Assembly: GCA_902588895.1 (NCBI GenBank)
Contig: CACIRC010000003.1
Location: 1 to 64,000, forward strand
Source of the DNA: an uncultured Pelagibacteraceae bacterium
GTDB lineage: Bacteria; Pseudomonadota; Alphaproteobacteria; Pelagibacterales; Pelagibacteraceae
Direction: 5' to 3'
DNA: 64,000 nucleotides
The notes beneath the pieces are model-generated. The model saw only the letters and a program-made list of their open reading frames with translations. It was not told the DNA's origin and made no database searches. Below, piece after piece: positions 44,163-55,189 of this stretch (position 1 is its first letter; each line of letters begins with the position of its first letter). The position numbers and the translations under genes were made by a program.

Positions 44163-44267
44163 ATGAGTGCAAGAAAAAGATTTAAGGAACTTGGATGCGA
44201 TAAATCGCAGAAATATCAAAGTTTAATGAAGTATTTCAAAAAGTCTTTATTTTATATTATTAATTAA
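44163..44267 (+). CDS. Putative 34-aa micro-ORF MSARKRFKELGCDKSQKYQSLMKYFKKSLFYIIN
   Basis: Read directly; basic and polar protein-like composition, but no clear SD and below ORF-track cut-off. Confidence 0.35.
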   Translation: MSARKRFKELGCDKSQKYQSLMKYFKKSLFYIIN

Positions 44268-44277
44268 ACTAAGTGGG

Positions 44278-44290
44278 ACAGAACGCCCCT
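44278..44290 (+). repeat. 13-nt direct repeat of tmRNA 3' end (att-like)
   Basis: ACAGAACGCCCCT identical to 42585-42597. Confidence 0.5.
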
Positions 44291-44424
44291 CTTTCTCAAA
44301 ATAATCTAATCATATCAATTACTTTAATTATAAATTATTCATTTAAGAGCTATCAAAGATAAGGATATGAGAAAAATGTCAAATATAGTTAAAATTTAAT
44401 TAGAAGATAAGTGAATAACTGGAC

Positions 44425-45783
44425 TTAACAATGAAAATAAACCATAGAACCATAAACATTTTTTTCAAAAATATTAGGTTTTCTGAAAAATTTCAAATGT
44501 GAACCTATTTCAGCGTTATTCCAATGAGCATACCTTGGTCCCATAAGTAATCTTTTTAATAGTCTAATATCAGTTTCATACCTAACATATTTTTTGGATT
44601 TTTGGTTAATTTCGTCTGATTTAACTACTAATAAATTTTTATCTTTACCTAACATTAAACTCTTTCCATTAACTTTAACAAAAATATCTGATTTTAAGCT
44701 TACATTGTTAATAAACATTTTATCTAAAAACTTCTGATGTGCTTTTTTTGATAATTCATAAATTTCATCAAAACTTGGAATTTCATCATTTTCATAAGTA
44801 AGCAATTTATTACTTAACTCTAAATCAATATATGACTGATACTCTTTATAATTTATTTTTTGATAATTCCTATCATATTCCTTAATGTCTAAATCAAATG
44901 TGCTGCCAGTATTTAATTTTATTGGTCTAATACTATTTGATAATTTTTTTGATGAGTAATAATTTTCAAAAAAATTATATGCATTATCAATACTAGAAAC
45001 ACCTCTCAAACTTTGTAAATTAGATAATTTTCCTGTTAATGTATATGTACCAGCAAAAGGCAAATAATAATCTGGTTTAATTTCATCAATATATTTAATT
45101 GCTTGATTAAGAAATTGTTTTTCTTTTGATTGAGCGGCAGTTATTTTTTCCTCTGAATTTAGATTTTCAAAACATTGAGGATAAGGACCTGCTCCACCAT
45201 AACCTGTAAGCAAAATATTTATTTTTTCATATTGTTTTTTTATATCCTTAAATGTTGAGTGTGCTAATTCGATGGGGCAATCATTTACATTCATCAATAC
45301 ATTCTTTCCATCATCAATTATAGAGAGTGTGTCTATTTGTTGAGAGTTGCCCTCTTTAGCAGTAAAATCCGCACAACCAGAAAATTTAAAACATAGTTCA
45401 GGGTTACAATTATCAGCAGCAAAAATATTTAGATAAGCATTTTTATCTAGTTTTGTTCTTTTATTGTTTTCAAGTTCAATTACTTTAAAACCAATTCTTT
45501 CTAATTTTAATTTTAAAAATTTTGAATGATATGAATGAATATAAATTGGAATTTCTTTGCTTATTTTTTTTAAAGTATCATCAGAACAATGGTCTGGATG
45601 AATATGACTTATATAAATGGCATTATAAGAATTAATTTCATTAATGTTCTTATTTAAATCATAATATGGATAATGAGACCAAGAACCATAATACTCTCCA
45701 TCAGTCAACCAAGGGTCCATAAGTAATTTATAACCTCTTAAATTAAGACCAACTGTTGAGGATCTATATAATTTTATTTTCAT
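44425..45783 (-). CDS. MBL-fold metallohydrolase, possibly CMP-Neu5Ac hydroxylase (CMAH)-like
   Basis: YISHIHPDHCSDDTLKK metal-binding motif, MDPWLTDGEYYGSW; C-terminal HWNNAEIGSHLKFFRKPN. Confidence 0.7.
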   Translation of the reverse strand: MKIKLYRSSTVGLNLRGYKLLMDPWLTDGEYYGSWSHYPYYDLNKNINEINSYNAIYISHIHPDHCSDDTLKKISKEIPIYIHSYHSKFLKLKLERIGFKVIELENNKRTKLDKNAYLNIFAADNCNPELCFKFSGCADFTAKEGNSQQIDTLSIIDDGKNVLMNVNDCPIELAHSTFKDIKKQYEKINILLTGYGGAGPYPQCFENLNSEEKITAAQSKEKQFLNQAIKYIDEIKPDYYLPFAGTYTLTGKLSNLQSLRGVSSIDNAYNFFENYYSSKKLSNSIRPIKLNTGSTFDLDIKEYDRNYQKINYKEYQSYIDLELSNKLLTYENDEIPSFDEIYELSKKAHQKFLDKMFINNVSLKSDIFVKVNGKSLMLGKDKNLLVVKSDEINQKSKKYVRYETDIRLLKRLLMGPRYAHWNNAEIGSHLKFFRKPNIFEKNVYGSMVYFHC

Positions 45784-45909
45784 TCACAAATTATATAGCA
45801 AATTGAATTTTCTTTCATATAATCAAAATAACTCACCACTAAGAAGATTTCAAAAACTTATATTTTCTATGTATAATAAAATTAATGTTATTCTACAGAA
45901 CATACCTGA

Positions 45910-48573
45910 TTAATTTATTTTTTTAAGTTCAGCTTGAGCAGCAGCTAACCTGGCAACAGGGACTCTGTAGGGTGAGCAAGAAACATAATTCAATCCTACT
46001 TTAGAGCAAAAAGATATACTATCAGGATCTCCTCCATGCTCTCCGCAAATACCTAATTTTAGATTTTTATTTTGTTTTCGTCCTTTTTCTACTGCTATTT
46101 CTACTAAATCTGAAACACCCTCATCTATCGAAACAAAAGGATCTACAGAAAATATTTTACTTTCTAAATAATCATTTAAAAACTTTCCACTATCATCTCT
46201 GCTAATCCCAAAAGTAGTTTGAGTTAAATCATTTGTCCCAAAGCTAAAAAATTCAGCATGCCTAGCAATTTCTTTTGCTTTAATTGCCGCTCTGGGTAAT
46301 TCAATCATGGTACCAACTAGAAACTCAATTTTTAATTTATGCTCTTTTTGAACTTGGCTTGCAGTTCTAATTACTAAATCTTTCATAATTTTTATCTCTG
46401 CCTCTGTGGACACTAAAGGTATCATTATTTCTGGAAATGCAGATTTAATTTTACTTTTTTTAAGGTGTGTTAATGCCTCAAATATTGCTTTGCATTGCAT
46501 TTCGTAAATTTCAGGAAAAGATATTCCTAAACGACAGCCTCTATGACCTAGCATTGGATTTTGCTCATGAAGCTCTTCAATTCTTGACACAACCTCTTTA
46601 ACTGGAAGATTAACTATATTAGCTACCTCATTAATTTCCTTTTCTGTACGTGGTAAAAATTCATGTAATGGTGGATCCAACAATCTTACTGTGACTGGCA
46701 ATCCACTCATAATTTTAAATATATCTATAAAATCTTTTCTTTGATGAGGCAAAAGTTTTTCTAATGCTGTTGCTCTGTCTTCTTTTGTTTTTGATAGTAT
46801 CATTTCTCTTACAGATAAGATTCTTTCTTCATCAAAAAACATATGTTCTGTTCTACATAGTCCAATGCCCTCTGCACCAAAGTCTTTTGCTGTTTTAGTA
46901 TCTTTTGGGGTATCAGAATTTGTTCTTACTTTTAGTTTTCTAAAATTATCAGCCCAATACATTAATCTCGAAAAATCACCAGATATTTCTGGTTTCACAG
47001 TCGAAACACTTCCGGCAATAATTCTTCCAGTTGAGCCATCTATAGTAATTATTTCCCCTTCTTTAATTTCCATTGAAGAAGTTTTAAAAGATTTATTTTC
47101 ATAGTTTATATCAATTTCACTTGATCCTGATACACATGGTCTACCCATACCTCTTGCAACTACAGCTGCATGACTTGTCATTCCTCCTCTAGCAGTCAAA
47201 ATTCCTTTAGCGGCATGCATTCCTTGAATATCTTCTGGAGAGGTCTCTAATCTTACTAAAATTGTATCTTGCATCATTGCGTTTAATCTTTCAGCCTCTT
47301 CTGAAGTAAATACAACTTTGCCACTGGCTGCACCTGGTGATGCTGGCAATCCATTCGCTATTACATTAATTAAGCTTTTTTCATCCAAAGTAGGGTGCAA
47401 AAGTGTATCTAGAGACTTAGGGTCAATTCTTAATACAGCTTCTTTTTTTGAAATTAATTTTTCTTTAACCATATCAACTGCAATCTTAACTGCTGATTTT
47501 GCTGTTCTTTTTCCTGATCTTGTTTGAAGAATCCATAGTTTATTGCTTTCTACTGTAAATTCTACATCTTGCATATCTTTGTAATGTTTCTCTAACTTCT
47601 TTAATATTTTTTGAAGTTCTTTAAAAACTTTTGGCATAGACTCTTGCATTGATAATTCTTTTACTTTCGCATCTTGTCTAGCTTTTGTAGTAATATATTG
47701 AGGTGTCCTTGTACCCGCTACAACATCTTCACCTTGAGCATTTATTAAATACTCTCCGTATATCTCATTTGATCCATCTGATGGATTTCTTGTAAACACA
47801 ACTCCTGTTGCACAATTATCACCCATATTTCCAAAAACCATTGATTGAACATTTACAGCAGTACCCCACTCAGCTGGGATTTGATTTAGTTTTCTATAAA
47901 CTTTTGCTCTATTGCTTTCCCATGATAAAAATACAGCACTTATTGCTCCTAGTAATTGTTCATAAACATCTTGAGGAAATTCTTTTTTGGCCTTTTCTCT
48001 TACTGTTCTTTTAAAGTCTTCAATTAATCCATCCCAATCACTTTCATCTAAATCTGTATCTAACAAAACACCTTTCGTAAGCTTATAATTTTCAATTAAT
48101 TCCTCAAAATGATAACTTTCTACACCCATTACCACATTACCATACATTTGAATGAATCTTCTATAACTGTCTTTAGCAAATCTTCCATTTGAAGTTTTAA
48201 TAGCTAATGCTTTAACTGTTTTATCATTAAGACCCAGATTTAGAATAGTATCCATCATGCCTGGCATTGATACTCTTGCGCCAGAGCGTACAGACAACAA
48301 AAGTGGATTTTTTAAGTCTCCAAATTTTTTAAAAACGTATTTTTCGATTAATTTTAATTCTTTTTTAATTTGAGAAATTAAATTTTTATTTAATTTTTTT
48401 TTATCCTTATAAAAAATTTCGCAAACCTTTGTTGATATTGTGAAACCAGGGGGCACAGGAAGACCCATTCTTCCCATTTCAGAAAGATTAGCGCCTTTTC
48501 CCCCTAAAAAGTTTTTAGGATTTTTAATTTTTTTAATATCATTAGAATTAAAGTTTAATATAAGTTTTTTCAT
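45910..48573 (-). CDS. ppdK: Pyruvate, phosphate dikinase
   Basis: GGKGANLSEMGRMGLPVPPGFTIS, TARGGMTSHAAVVARGMGRPCVSG, GTNDLTQTTFGISRDD. Confidence 0.97.
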   Translation of the reverse strand: MKKLILNFNSNDIKKIKNPKNFLGGKGANLSEMGRMGLPVPPGFTISTKVCEIFYKDKKKLNKNLISQIKKELKLIEKYVFKKFGDLKNPLLLSVRSGARVSMPGMMDTILNLGLNDKTVKALAIKTSNGRFAKDSYRRFIQMYGNVVMGVESYHFEELIENYKLTKGVLLDTDLDESDWDGLIEDFKRTVREKAKKEFPQDVYEQLLGAISAVFLSWESNRAKVYRKLNQIPAEWGTAVNVQSMVFGNMGDNCATGVVFTRNPSDGSNEIYGEYLINAQGEDVVAGTRTPQYITTKARQDAKVKELSMQESMPKVFKELQKILKKLEKHYKDMQDVEFTVESNKLWILQTRSGKRTAKSAVKIAVDMVKEKLISKKEAVLRIDPKSLDTLLHPTLDEKSLINVIANGLPASPGAASGKVVFTSEEAERLNAMMQDTILVRLETSPEDIQGMHAAKGILTARGGMTSHAAVVARGMGRPCVSGSSEIDINYENKSFKTSSMEIKEGEIITIDGSTGRIIAGSVSTVKPEISGDFSRLMYWADNFRKLKVRTNSDTPKDTKTAKDFGAEGIGLCRTEHMFFDEERILSVREMILSKTKEDRATALEKLLPHQRKDFIDIFKIMSGLPVTVRLLDPPLHEFLPRTEKEINEVANIVNLPVKEVVSRIEELHEQNPMLGHRGCRLGISFPEIYEMQCKAIFEALTHLKKSKIKSAFPEIMIPLVSTEAEIKIMKDLVIRTASQVQKEHKLKIEFLVGTMIELPRAAIKAKEIARHAEFFSFGTNDLTQTTFGISRDDSGKFLNDYLESKIFSVDPFVSIDEGVSDLVEIAVEKGRKQNKNLKLGICGEHGGDPDSISFCSKVGLNYVSCSPYRVPVARLAAAQAELKKIN

Positions 48574-50639
48574 TAATGGGAGTCGATAAAAGAAAAATTA
48601 ACATAATTGTCGAATGTTTTACACATCATTTGGATTAGTTCCAGCCTATTTTTCTTTATAACCGGATCATCTTCGTTCACAATTACATTATCAAAAAAGT
48701 CAAAAACCTCTCTTTTGACGCTAGCTAGATTATCCAATGTTTGAACATAATTTTCATCTTTATTTATACTTGAAAAATATTTACTTAATTCACTAATTTT
48801 TTTAAATAAGTTTTTTTCTAATTCGGTTTTAAAAATACCAGGGTCAGTTGTATTTGATAATTCTATTTTATCATTTTTTATTTCGGCATCTAAAATATTT
48901 GAAGCTCGTTTATAGCTCGCAATAATATTTAAGCCATTTGGTTTGTTAATTATTTTATTTAAATATTTTGCTTTATTAAAAATAATAACTGATTGATCTA
49001 AATTAAAAGAATTGGTTGATGCTTGAATTATATCATTTCTAATATTTTCTTCTTTCATATGGAATTTTAATCTTTCCATTAAAAAATCTGATAATTCATT
49101 TTGTAAAGATTGGTTATCAATTTCAAAACCTTGATCTAAATACAGGCTCGAAGAATAATTTATAAGATCTTTTATTTTAAAATCTTTTTTATTTTCAACT
49201 ATTATTCTGATTACCCCTAACGCCAATCTTCTTAGAGCATATGGATCTTTAGAACTTGTTGGCTTTTGATTTAAACCAAAAAAACCAACTAAAGTATCTA
49301 TCTTATCAGCTAAAGAAAGGGCAATGCTAAATGGTTTTTTTGGGACTCTTGAGCCTGAACCTGTAGGTAAATATTGCTCACTTATGGCCAAAGACAAATC
49401 TGTATCAAAACCTTGAGCGTTAGCAAAATAACCTCCCATCACACCTTGGAGTTCTGGGAATTCACCCACTAGTTCTGATAATAAATCAACTTTACAAATT
49501 GATGCTGATAATTCAACTTTTTCTTTACTGATTAAAAGTTCATCAGATATCATTCCACCCAATTTTCTCATTCTTTGAGCTTTATCAAAATAACTTCCTA
49601 ATCCTCTAAAATAATTCATTGATTTTAAATCAGTAACTTTTTTGACCATATTTTGAGATTTACCTTTTTTCCAAAAAAATTCTGCATCACTTAATCTTGC
49701 TTCAACTACTCTTTCATTTCCTAATTTAATTAATCCCTTTTTATCTTTTTTGTTTGCAACAACTAAAAACTCATTGGTAATATTTTCTTTATTATCAAAT
49801 ATAGGGAAATATTTTTGATGGTATTGCATGGTAATAATTAATATTTCTTTTGGAATATTTAAAAATTTCTTATCAAATTCACAAAGAAGGATATTTGGTT
49901 GATCTGTTAAATCTACAACCTCATTAAGTAATCTAGGATTATGTTGAATCTTAATATTTTTATTTTTTAATATATTGTTGAATTTTTTTTCTATTAACTT
50001 TTTTCTTTCATTGTGATCGACGATAATGTCCATTTTTTTAAAAAAACTTTTATAATTTTTAAATTCTAAGAATGACTTTTTATTTTCCTCAAATTCTTTA
50101 TCAATAAAAGTTGAGTTAGAAGATGTTAGGTGATGAAAATTAAAATTTAATTTTTTTTTATCAAATACAGCTAGAATTGATTTTAACGGTCTCCCCCAAT
50201 TTAGGTCAAAAGTTCCCCAATACATTGATTTTTTCCATTGAATTTTACTTAACAATATTGGGATAAATTCCTCTAGCAATTCATGTGTATGCAATTTTTT
50301 TGATTTTGTATTGAAAAAATAAAATTCTCCTTTGTCAGTTTTCTTTTGGTAGAGATCCTTTTTTACGATTTTATTTGACCTAACAAAACCCTCTATTGCT
50401 ACCTCTGGTGACTTGATATTTGGACCTTTAATCTCCACAGATTTTAGTACAACATTTTTTTGAACTCCTTCAAACAATACCACTAGTCTGTTTGGTGTTG
50501 AGTATGATGAACTTTTTTTAAATAAAATTGATTTTTCTAAAAAAAAATCATTAAAATTTTTAAGTAAGTCTTCCCTTAAATTTTGTTGAAGATTTGAGGG
50601 TATTTCTTCACTAAATAATTCTAAAAAAAACTCTGACAT
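48573..50639 (-). CDS. glyS: Glycyl-tRNA synthetase beta subunit
   Basis: FFLELFSEEIPSNLQ N-terminus; 688 aa; adjacent glyQ. Confidence 0.95.
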   Translation of the reverse strand: MSEFFLELFSEEIPSNLQQNLREDLLKNFNDFFLEKSILFKKSSSYSTPNRLVVLFEGVQKNVVLKSVEIKGPNIKSPEVAIEGFVRSNKIVKKDLYQKKTDKGEFYFFNTKSKKLHTHELLEEFIPILLSKIQWKKSMYWGTFDLNWGRPLKSILAVFDKKKLNFNFHHLTSSNSTFIDKEFEENKKSFLEFKNYKSFFKKMDIIVDHNERKKLIEKKFNNILKNKNIKIQHNPRLLNEVVDLTDQPNILLCEFDKKFLNIPKEILIITMQYHQKYFPIFDNKENITNEFLVVANKKDKKGLIKLGNERVVEARLSDAEFFWKKGKSQNMVKKVTDLKSMNYFRGLGSYFDKAQRMRKLGGMISDELLISKEKVELSASICKVDLLSELVGEFPELQGVMGGYFANAQGFDTDLSLAISEQYLPTGSGSRVPKKPFSIALSLADKIDTLVGFFGLNQKPTSSKDPYALRRLALGVIRIIVENKKDFKIKDLINYSSSLYLDQGFEIDNQSLQNELSDFLMERLKFHMKEENIRNDIIQASTNSFNLDQSVIIFNKAKYLNKIINKPNGLNIIASYKRASNILDAEIKNDKIELSNTTDPGIFKTELEKNLFKKISELSKYFSSINKDENYVQTLDNLASVKREVFDFFDNVIVNEDDPVIKKNRLELIQMMCKTFDNYVNFSFIDSH

Positions 50640-51520
50640 TATTTTTGACTATCTAACCAAACGCCTGCTGCAGATTTTGTAATATCTCTTATTCTAGCAA
50701 TATAACCTGCTCTTTGTGCAACACTGATTGCACCTCTTGCATCTAAAATATTAAACACATGACTGGCTTTTAAACATTGATCATATGCTGGTAAAGAAAT
50801 TTTTTTTTCTACCAAATCTTTTGCCTCGGACTCGTGCATTTCAAACATTTTCAAAAGTGTTTCTACATTAGCGTGTTCAAAATTGTATGCTGAAAATTCT
50901 TTTTCGGCTTGATGAAATACTTCGTGATATTTTACACCTTCATCATTCCACAACAAATCATAAACGTTTTTTTCTTTTTGAGTGAACATACAAATTCTTT
51001 CTAAACCATAAGTGATTTCAACTGATACAGGTTTACAATCAAATCCAGCCATTTGTTGAAAATAGGTGAATTGAGTAATTTCCATTCCATCACACCATAC
51101 TTCCCATCCCAATCCTGCAGCACCTAATGTTGGACTTTCCCAATCATCTTCAACAAACCTTATATCATGATCATTATGATCTATTCCTATAGTGGATAAA
51201 CTATTTAAATAAAGTTTTTTTATATTTTCAGGGGAAGGTTTAATTAAAACTTGAAATTGATAATAGTGTTGCAACCTGTTTGGATTATCTCCATATCTTC
51301 CATCTGTAGGTCTTCTTGATGGTTGTACATAAGCTGCTTTCCATGGTTTATTTCCAAGTGATCTTAGGGTAGTAGCTGGATGAAAAGTTCCTGCACCAAC
51401 CTCCATATCATAAGGCTGAAGAATAATGCATCCTTTTTTACTCCAAAATTTCTGAAGATTTAAAATTGTATCTTGGAATGTTTGAATTTTTTTTTTTTCT
51501 TTTTTTGTTTTAGAAACCAT
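50639..51520 (-). CDS. glyQ: Glycyl-tRNA synthetase alpha subunit
   Basis: [35 protein letters not shown]; start likely MVSKTKKEK (upstream ATG at 51544 possible). Confidence 0.95.
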   Translation of the reverse strand: MVSKTKKEKKKIQTFQDTILNLQKFWSKKGCIILQPYDMEVGAGTFHPATTLRSLGNKPWKAAYVQPSRRPTDGRYGDNPNRLQHYYQFQVLIKPSPENIKKLYLNSLSTIGIDHNDHDIRFVEDDWESPTLGAAGLGWEVWCDGMEITQFTYFQQMAGFDCKPVSVEITYGLERICMFTQKEKNVYDLLWNDEGVKYHEVFHQAEKEFSAYNFEHANVETLLKMFEMHESEAKDLVEKKISLPAYDQCLKASHVFNILDARGAISVAQRAGYIARIRDITKSAAGVWLDSQK

Positions 51521-52316
51521 ATCTTTGCCAAATTGATCTTTCATCTAAAATACTTGCTATTTGATCTACTTGATTGCTGGATGAAGAAAGTTTTTGACTT
51601 AACCATCCTTTTGGTTTTTCAAATTTTTTAATAATTACATCTTCACCAAATTTATCTTTTAATATTTTATGTGCGTTACCTATTCCGTCAATCAATCCTA
51701 AATTTTTCGCTTTACTGCCTGACCAAAACTCACCTGAAAAAAGTTCTACATCAGATTTGTTTAATTTTGATCCTCTGCTTTTTTCAACAACATCTATAAA
51801 GTCTTTATGAAGATCCAATTGAATATTTTTTAATCTTTCAATATCTTCGTTTTTTTCTTCTAAAAATGGATCAAGTGTGCTTTTGTTTTTACCAGCAGTA
51901 TGAACTCTTCTTTCAACCCCAATTTTTTTTATCAACTCAGTAAATCCAAAAGAAGAATATATCACTCCTATAGATCCAATTATTGAACTTGAATTTGCAT
52001 AAATTTCGTCCCCAGCACAAGAAATCAAATAACCTCCAGAAGCTGCTACGTCTTCAGCGAACACAATAACTTTTTTTTTGTGTTTTTTTGCTTGTTCTCT
52101 AATAAAACTGTAGATTAAATGAGATTGAACTGGTGATCCTCCTGGAGAATTGATTGATATAGCGACACATGCCGCTTTTTTCAAAGAAAAAGCCTTTTTA
52201 ATTTGTTCTTCTTGACCTGCAAAATCAATACCTTGTTTAAATTTTCCTGCATTACCAATAACCCCGCTTAATTTTAAGTGAGCAACAATTTTTTTCTTTT
52301 TAAAAAAAGAGAACAT
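51510..52316 (-). CDS. sppA: S49 family signal peptide peptidase (SppA-like)
   Basis: [47 protein letters not shown]. Confidence 0.92.
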   Translation of the reverse strand: MFSFFKKKKIVAHLKLSGVIGNAGKFKQGIDFAGQEEQIKKAFSLKKAACVAISINSPGGSPVQSHLIYSFIREQAKKHKKKVIVFAEDVAASGGYLISCAGDEIYANSSSIIGSIGVIYSSFGFTELIKKIGVERRVHTAGKNKSTLDPFLEEKNEDIERLKNIQLDLHKDFIDVVEKSRGSKLNKSDVELFSGEFWSGSKAKNLGLIDGIGNAHKILKDKFGEDVIIKKFEKPKGWLSQKLSSSSNQVDQIASILDERSIWQRYGF

Positions 52317-52430
52317 AGGTAAGTCTTATAGAATTATTTATTGAATATAAAGACTACTTATAATTGAAGAAACTGGTGCGTCAATTGATAAGTAATATAT
52401 ATAAACAAATTATACTAATTTAAAAATGTT

Positions 52431-53444
52431 ATGGGAACAGTTGTACAGCTTAAAAATCAGATAAATGATTCATATTTTCAGCTTAAAGACTCGGTTGAAG
52501 AAAAACTGGTTTTAACCGAAGAAAAAATAAAATCAAAATTATCTAGCGATGTACAGCTGGTTCAAAAAATGACAGATTATCATATAGAAACTGGAGGAAA
52601 AAGACTGAGAGCTTTACTGACATTGGGTAGTGCAAAATTATGCGGTTACTCTAAAGGCTCTAGAGATATAAATTTAGCTGCGTGTGTTGAATTAATTCAC
52701 AGCGCTACGTTGATGCATGACGATGTAATTGATGAAGGCACTGTTAGAAGAGGGAAAGAAACTTTAAACAAAGTTTGGGATAATCATTCGTCAGTTTTAA
52801 TAGGAGATTATCTGTTGAGTAGATGTTTTGAAATGATGGTAGAAGACGGAAACCTAGAAGTTTTAAAATTATTATCTTCCACTTCATCTAAAATTGCTCA
52901 AGGAGAAGTTCTACAACTTCAACATAAAGGTGAAGTTGATATGCTGGAAGAAACATATTTAAAAATCATCTCATCTAAAACTGCTGAATTATTTGCAGCA
53001 GCAACTAAAGTTGGTGCAATTTTATCTGATGCAGAAAACAAAGAAAAAGATGCTTTAGAATTTTATGGAAGAAACTTGGGATTAACTTTTCAAATAGCAG
53101 ACGACACACTTGACTATAATGCTGAGCTAAAACTATTTGGTAAAAAAATTGGTCAAGATTTTTTTGAAGGAAAAATTACCTTACCAATAATTTTACTTTT
53201 TCAAAAATTAGGAAATGATGAAAAGAAAATTTTATCAAATATGTTTAAAAAAGCGTTAAGAACAAAAGATGACTTTAATGAAATTATTGCTCTTATAAAT
53301 AAGTATAAAATAATTCAGGAATGCTATCAAAAAGCACAGCACTATATAAATTTAGCCTCAAATTCTCTAAGTGTATTTAAAGACTCTGAAGAAAAAAATA
53401 TTCTTAAAAAATTAACATCTTTTAGTTTATCAAGAAATTTTTAA
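52431..53444 (+). CDS. Polyprenyl diphosphate synthase (octaprenyl-type)
   Basis: LMHDDVIDEGTVRRG and FQIADDTLDY Asp-rich motifs. Confidence 0.92.
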   Translation: MGTVVQLKNQINDSYFQLKDSVEEKLVLTEEKIKSKLSSDVQLVQKMTDYHIETGGKRLRALLTLGSAKLCGYSKGSRDINLAACVELIHSATLMHDDVIDEGTVRRGKETLNKVWDNHSSVLIGDYLLSRCFEMMVEDGNLEVLKLLSSTSSKIAQGEVLQLQHKGEVDMLEETYLKIISSKTAELFAAATKVGAILSDAENKEKDALEFYGRNLGLTFQIADDTLDYNAELKLFGKKIGQDFFEGKITLPIILLFQKLGNDEKKILSNMFKKALRTKDDFNEIIALINKYKIIQECYQKAQHYINLASNSLSVFKDSEEKNILKKLTSFSLSRNF

Positions 53445-54067
53445 GGACTTAATAAAGACTTTATCCACTTCCCGGAGTTATCTTTATTATATTTTAATCT
53501 CTCGTGGATTCTATTCTCACCATCTAGCCAAAATTCAATACTATCTGGAGATAAAATCCATCCAGACCAGTGACTTGGTCTTGGTACCTCTGATTTGTTG
53601 CTATATTTTTTTTTGTAATCTTCTATAGATTTTAACAATTGTTCTCGCGAATTTAATTCTTCACTTTGCTTAGAAGCCCATGCTCCTATTCGACTTTCAT
53701 ACGCTCTAGATGAATAATATTCATCCGCAACCTGATCAGAAACTAATGAGACCTTTCCACTAATTCTTATTTGTCTTAAGAGACTTTTCCAATGGAAACA
53801 CATCGCAGCATACGGATTTTCTTTTAATTCATTTCCCTTTTGACTATTTAAATTTGTATAAAATACAAATCCATCTTTGTTGAAATCTTTAAGTAAAACC
53901 ATTCTAACTGAAGGAATGTTGTTTTTATCTGATGTGGCCAGAGCAACAGCGTTTGGATCATTTGGCTCAGTTTTCTTTGCTTCCTCCATCCACTCATGAA
54001 ATAAATGAATTGGATCATCTATATCAAGAAAGCAACTATTAAGACCTAAAGAGTTTTTTTGATTCAT
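53441..54067 (-). CDS. pdxH: Pyridoxamine 5'-phosphate oxidase
   Basis: PSVRMVLLKDFNKDGFVFYTNLNSQKGNEL; RPSHWSGW. Confidence 0.94.
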   Translation of the reverse strand: MNQKNSLGLNSCFLDIDDPIHLFHEWMEEAKKTEPNDPNAVALATSDKNNIPSVRMVLLKDFNKDGFVFYTNLNSQKGNELKENPYAAMCFHWKSLLRQIRISGKVSLVSDQVADEYYSSRAYESRIGAWASKQSEELNSREQLLKSIEDYKKKYSNKSEVPRPSHWSGWILSPDSIEFWLDGENRIHERLKYNKDNSGKWIKSLLSP

Positions 54068-54100
54068 AATTTAAACAAAATAATCTATATAATATAAATA

Positions 54101-55183
54101 ATGTCATTTAATACTTTTGGAAAGCTATTTCGTTTCACAACTTGGGGAGAGTCTCATGGACCTGCAATTGGTTGTATTGTTGATGGTTGTCCTCCAAACA
54201 TAAATCTTAAAGAACAAGATATTCAAATAGAATTAGAAAAAAGAAAACCAGGACAATCTAAATTTACAACTCAGAGAAAAGAGGATGATAAAGTTCAAAT
54301 ATTGTCAGGAGTATTTGAGGGTAAAACTACAGGAACACCTATTTCACTCATAATCTACAACAAAGATATGAGATCCAAAGATTATAGTAATATTAAAGAT
54401 AAGTTCAGACCAGGTCATGCAGATTTTACTTATTTTAAAAAATATGGAATTAGAGACTATAGAGGTGGTGGCAGATCTTCTGCTAGAGAAACTGCAGCAC
54501 GAGTTGCGGCCGGTGCAATAGCAAAAGTTATACTTCAAAAAAAATTAGGTAAAAAATTTAAAGTAATTGGTGCAGTAACTCAGCTAGGAATTCTTGGATG
54601 TGACACAAATCAATGGAACGATAAAGTAATTTCAAAAAATCCATTTTTTTGTCCAGATAAATCAATGATTAAATTATGGGAAAAATATTTGCTTGGTGTA
54701 AGAAAATCAGGATCCTCATGTGGAGCAGTGATTGAAATAAGAGCAAGAGGTATCCCAGTTGGTTTAGGTGCTCCAATTTATTCAAAATTGGATACTGACA
54801 TAGCTTCAGGTCTAATGAGTATTAATGCAGTTAAAGGTGTAAATATTGGTGCAGGAATGAGCTCAGCACAATTAAGTGGAGAACAAAATTCAGATGAAAT
54901 TTCTTCAAAAGGAAATAAATTAAAATTCAATTCAAATAAAGCGGGTGGAATTCTTGGTGGAATTTCTACGGGCCAAGAAATTATTGCATCTTTTGCTGTC
55001 AAACCAACATCATCAATTTTAAATAGTAGAAAAACTATAAATAAATTTGGGAAAAATACTTCAATATCTGTTAAAGGTAGACATGATCCTTGTGTAGGAA
55101 TTAGAGCTGTACCAATTGGTGAAGCTATGATGAACTGTGTTTTGCTTGACCACTACTTAATGAATAAAGCCCAATGTAGTTAG
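54101..55183 (+). CDS. aroC: Chorismate synthase
   Basis: [45 protein letters not shown]. Confidence 0.97.
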   Translation: MSFNTFGKLFRFTTWGESHGPAIGCIVDGCPPNINLKEQDIQIELEKRKPGQSKFTTQRKEDDKVQILSGVFEGKTTGTPISLIIYNKDMRSKDYSNIKDKFRPGHADFTYFKKYGIRDYRGGGRSSARETAARVAAGAIAKVILQKKLGKKFKVIGAVTQLGILGCDTNQWNDKVISKNPFFCPDKSMIKLWEKYLLGVRKSGSSCGAVIEIRARGIPVGLGAPIYSKLDTDIASGLMSINAVKGVNIGAGMSSAQLSGEQNSDEISSKGNKLKFNSNKAGGILGGISTGQEIIASFAVKPTSSILNSRKTINKFGKNTSISVKGRHDPCVGIRAVPIGEAMMNCVLLDHYLMNKAQCS

Positions 55184-55189
55184 CTTAAA

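Noticed and set aside
47808-48014. 68-aa ORF antisense to ppdK
   Set aside because: Unsupported antisense frame within a conserved enzyme gene
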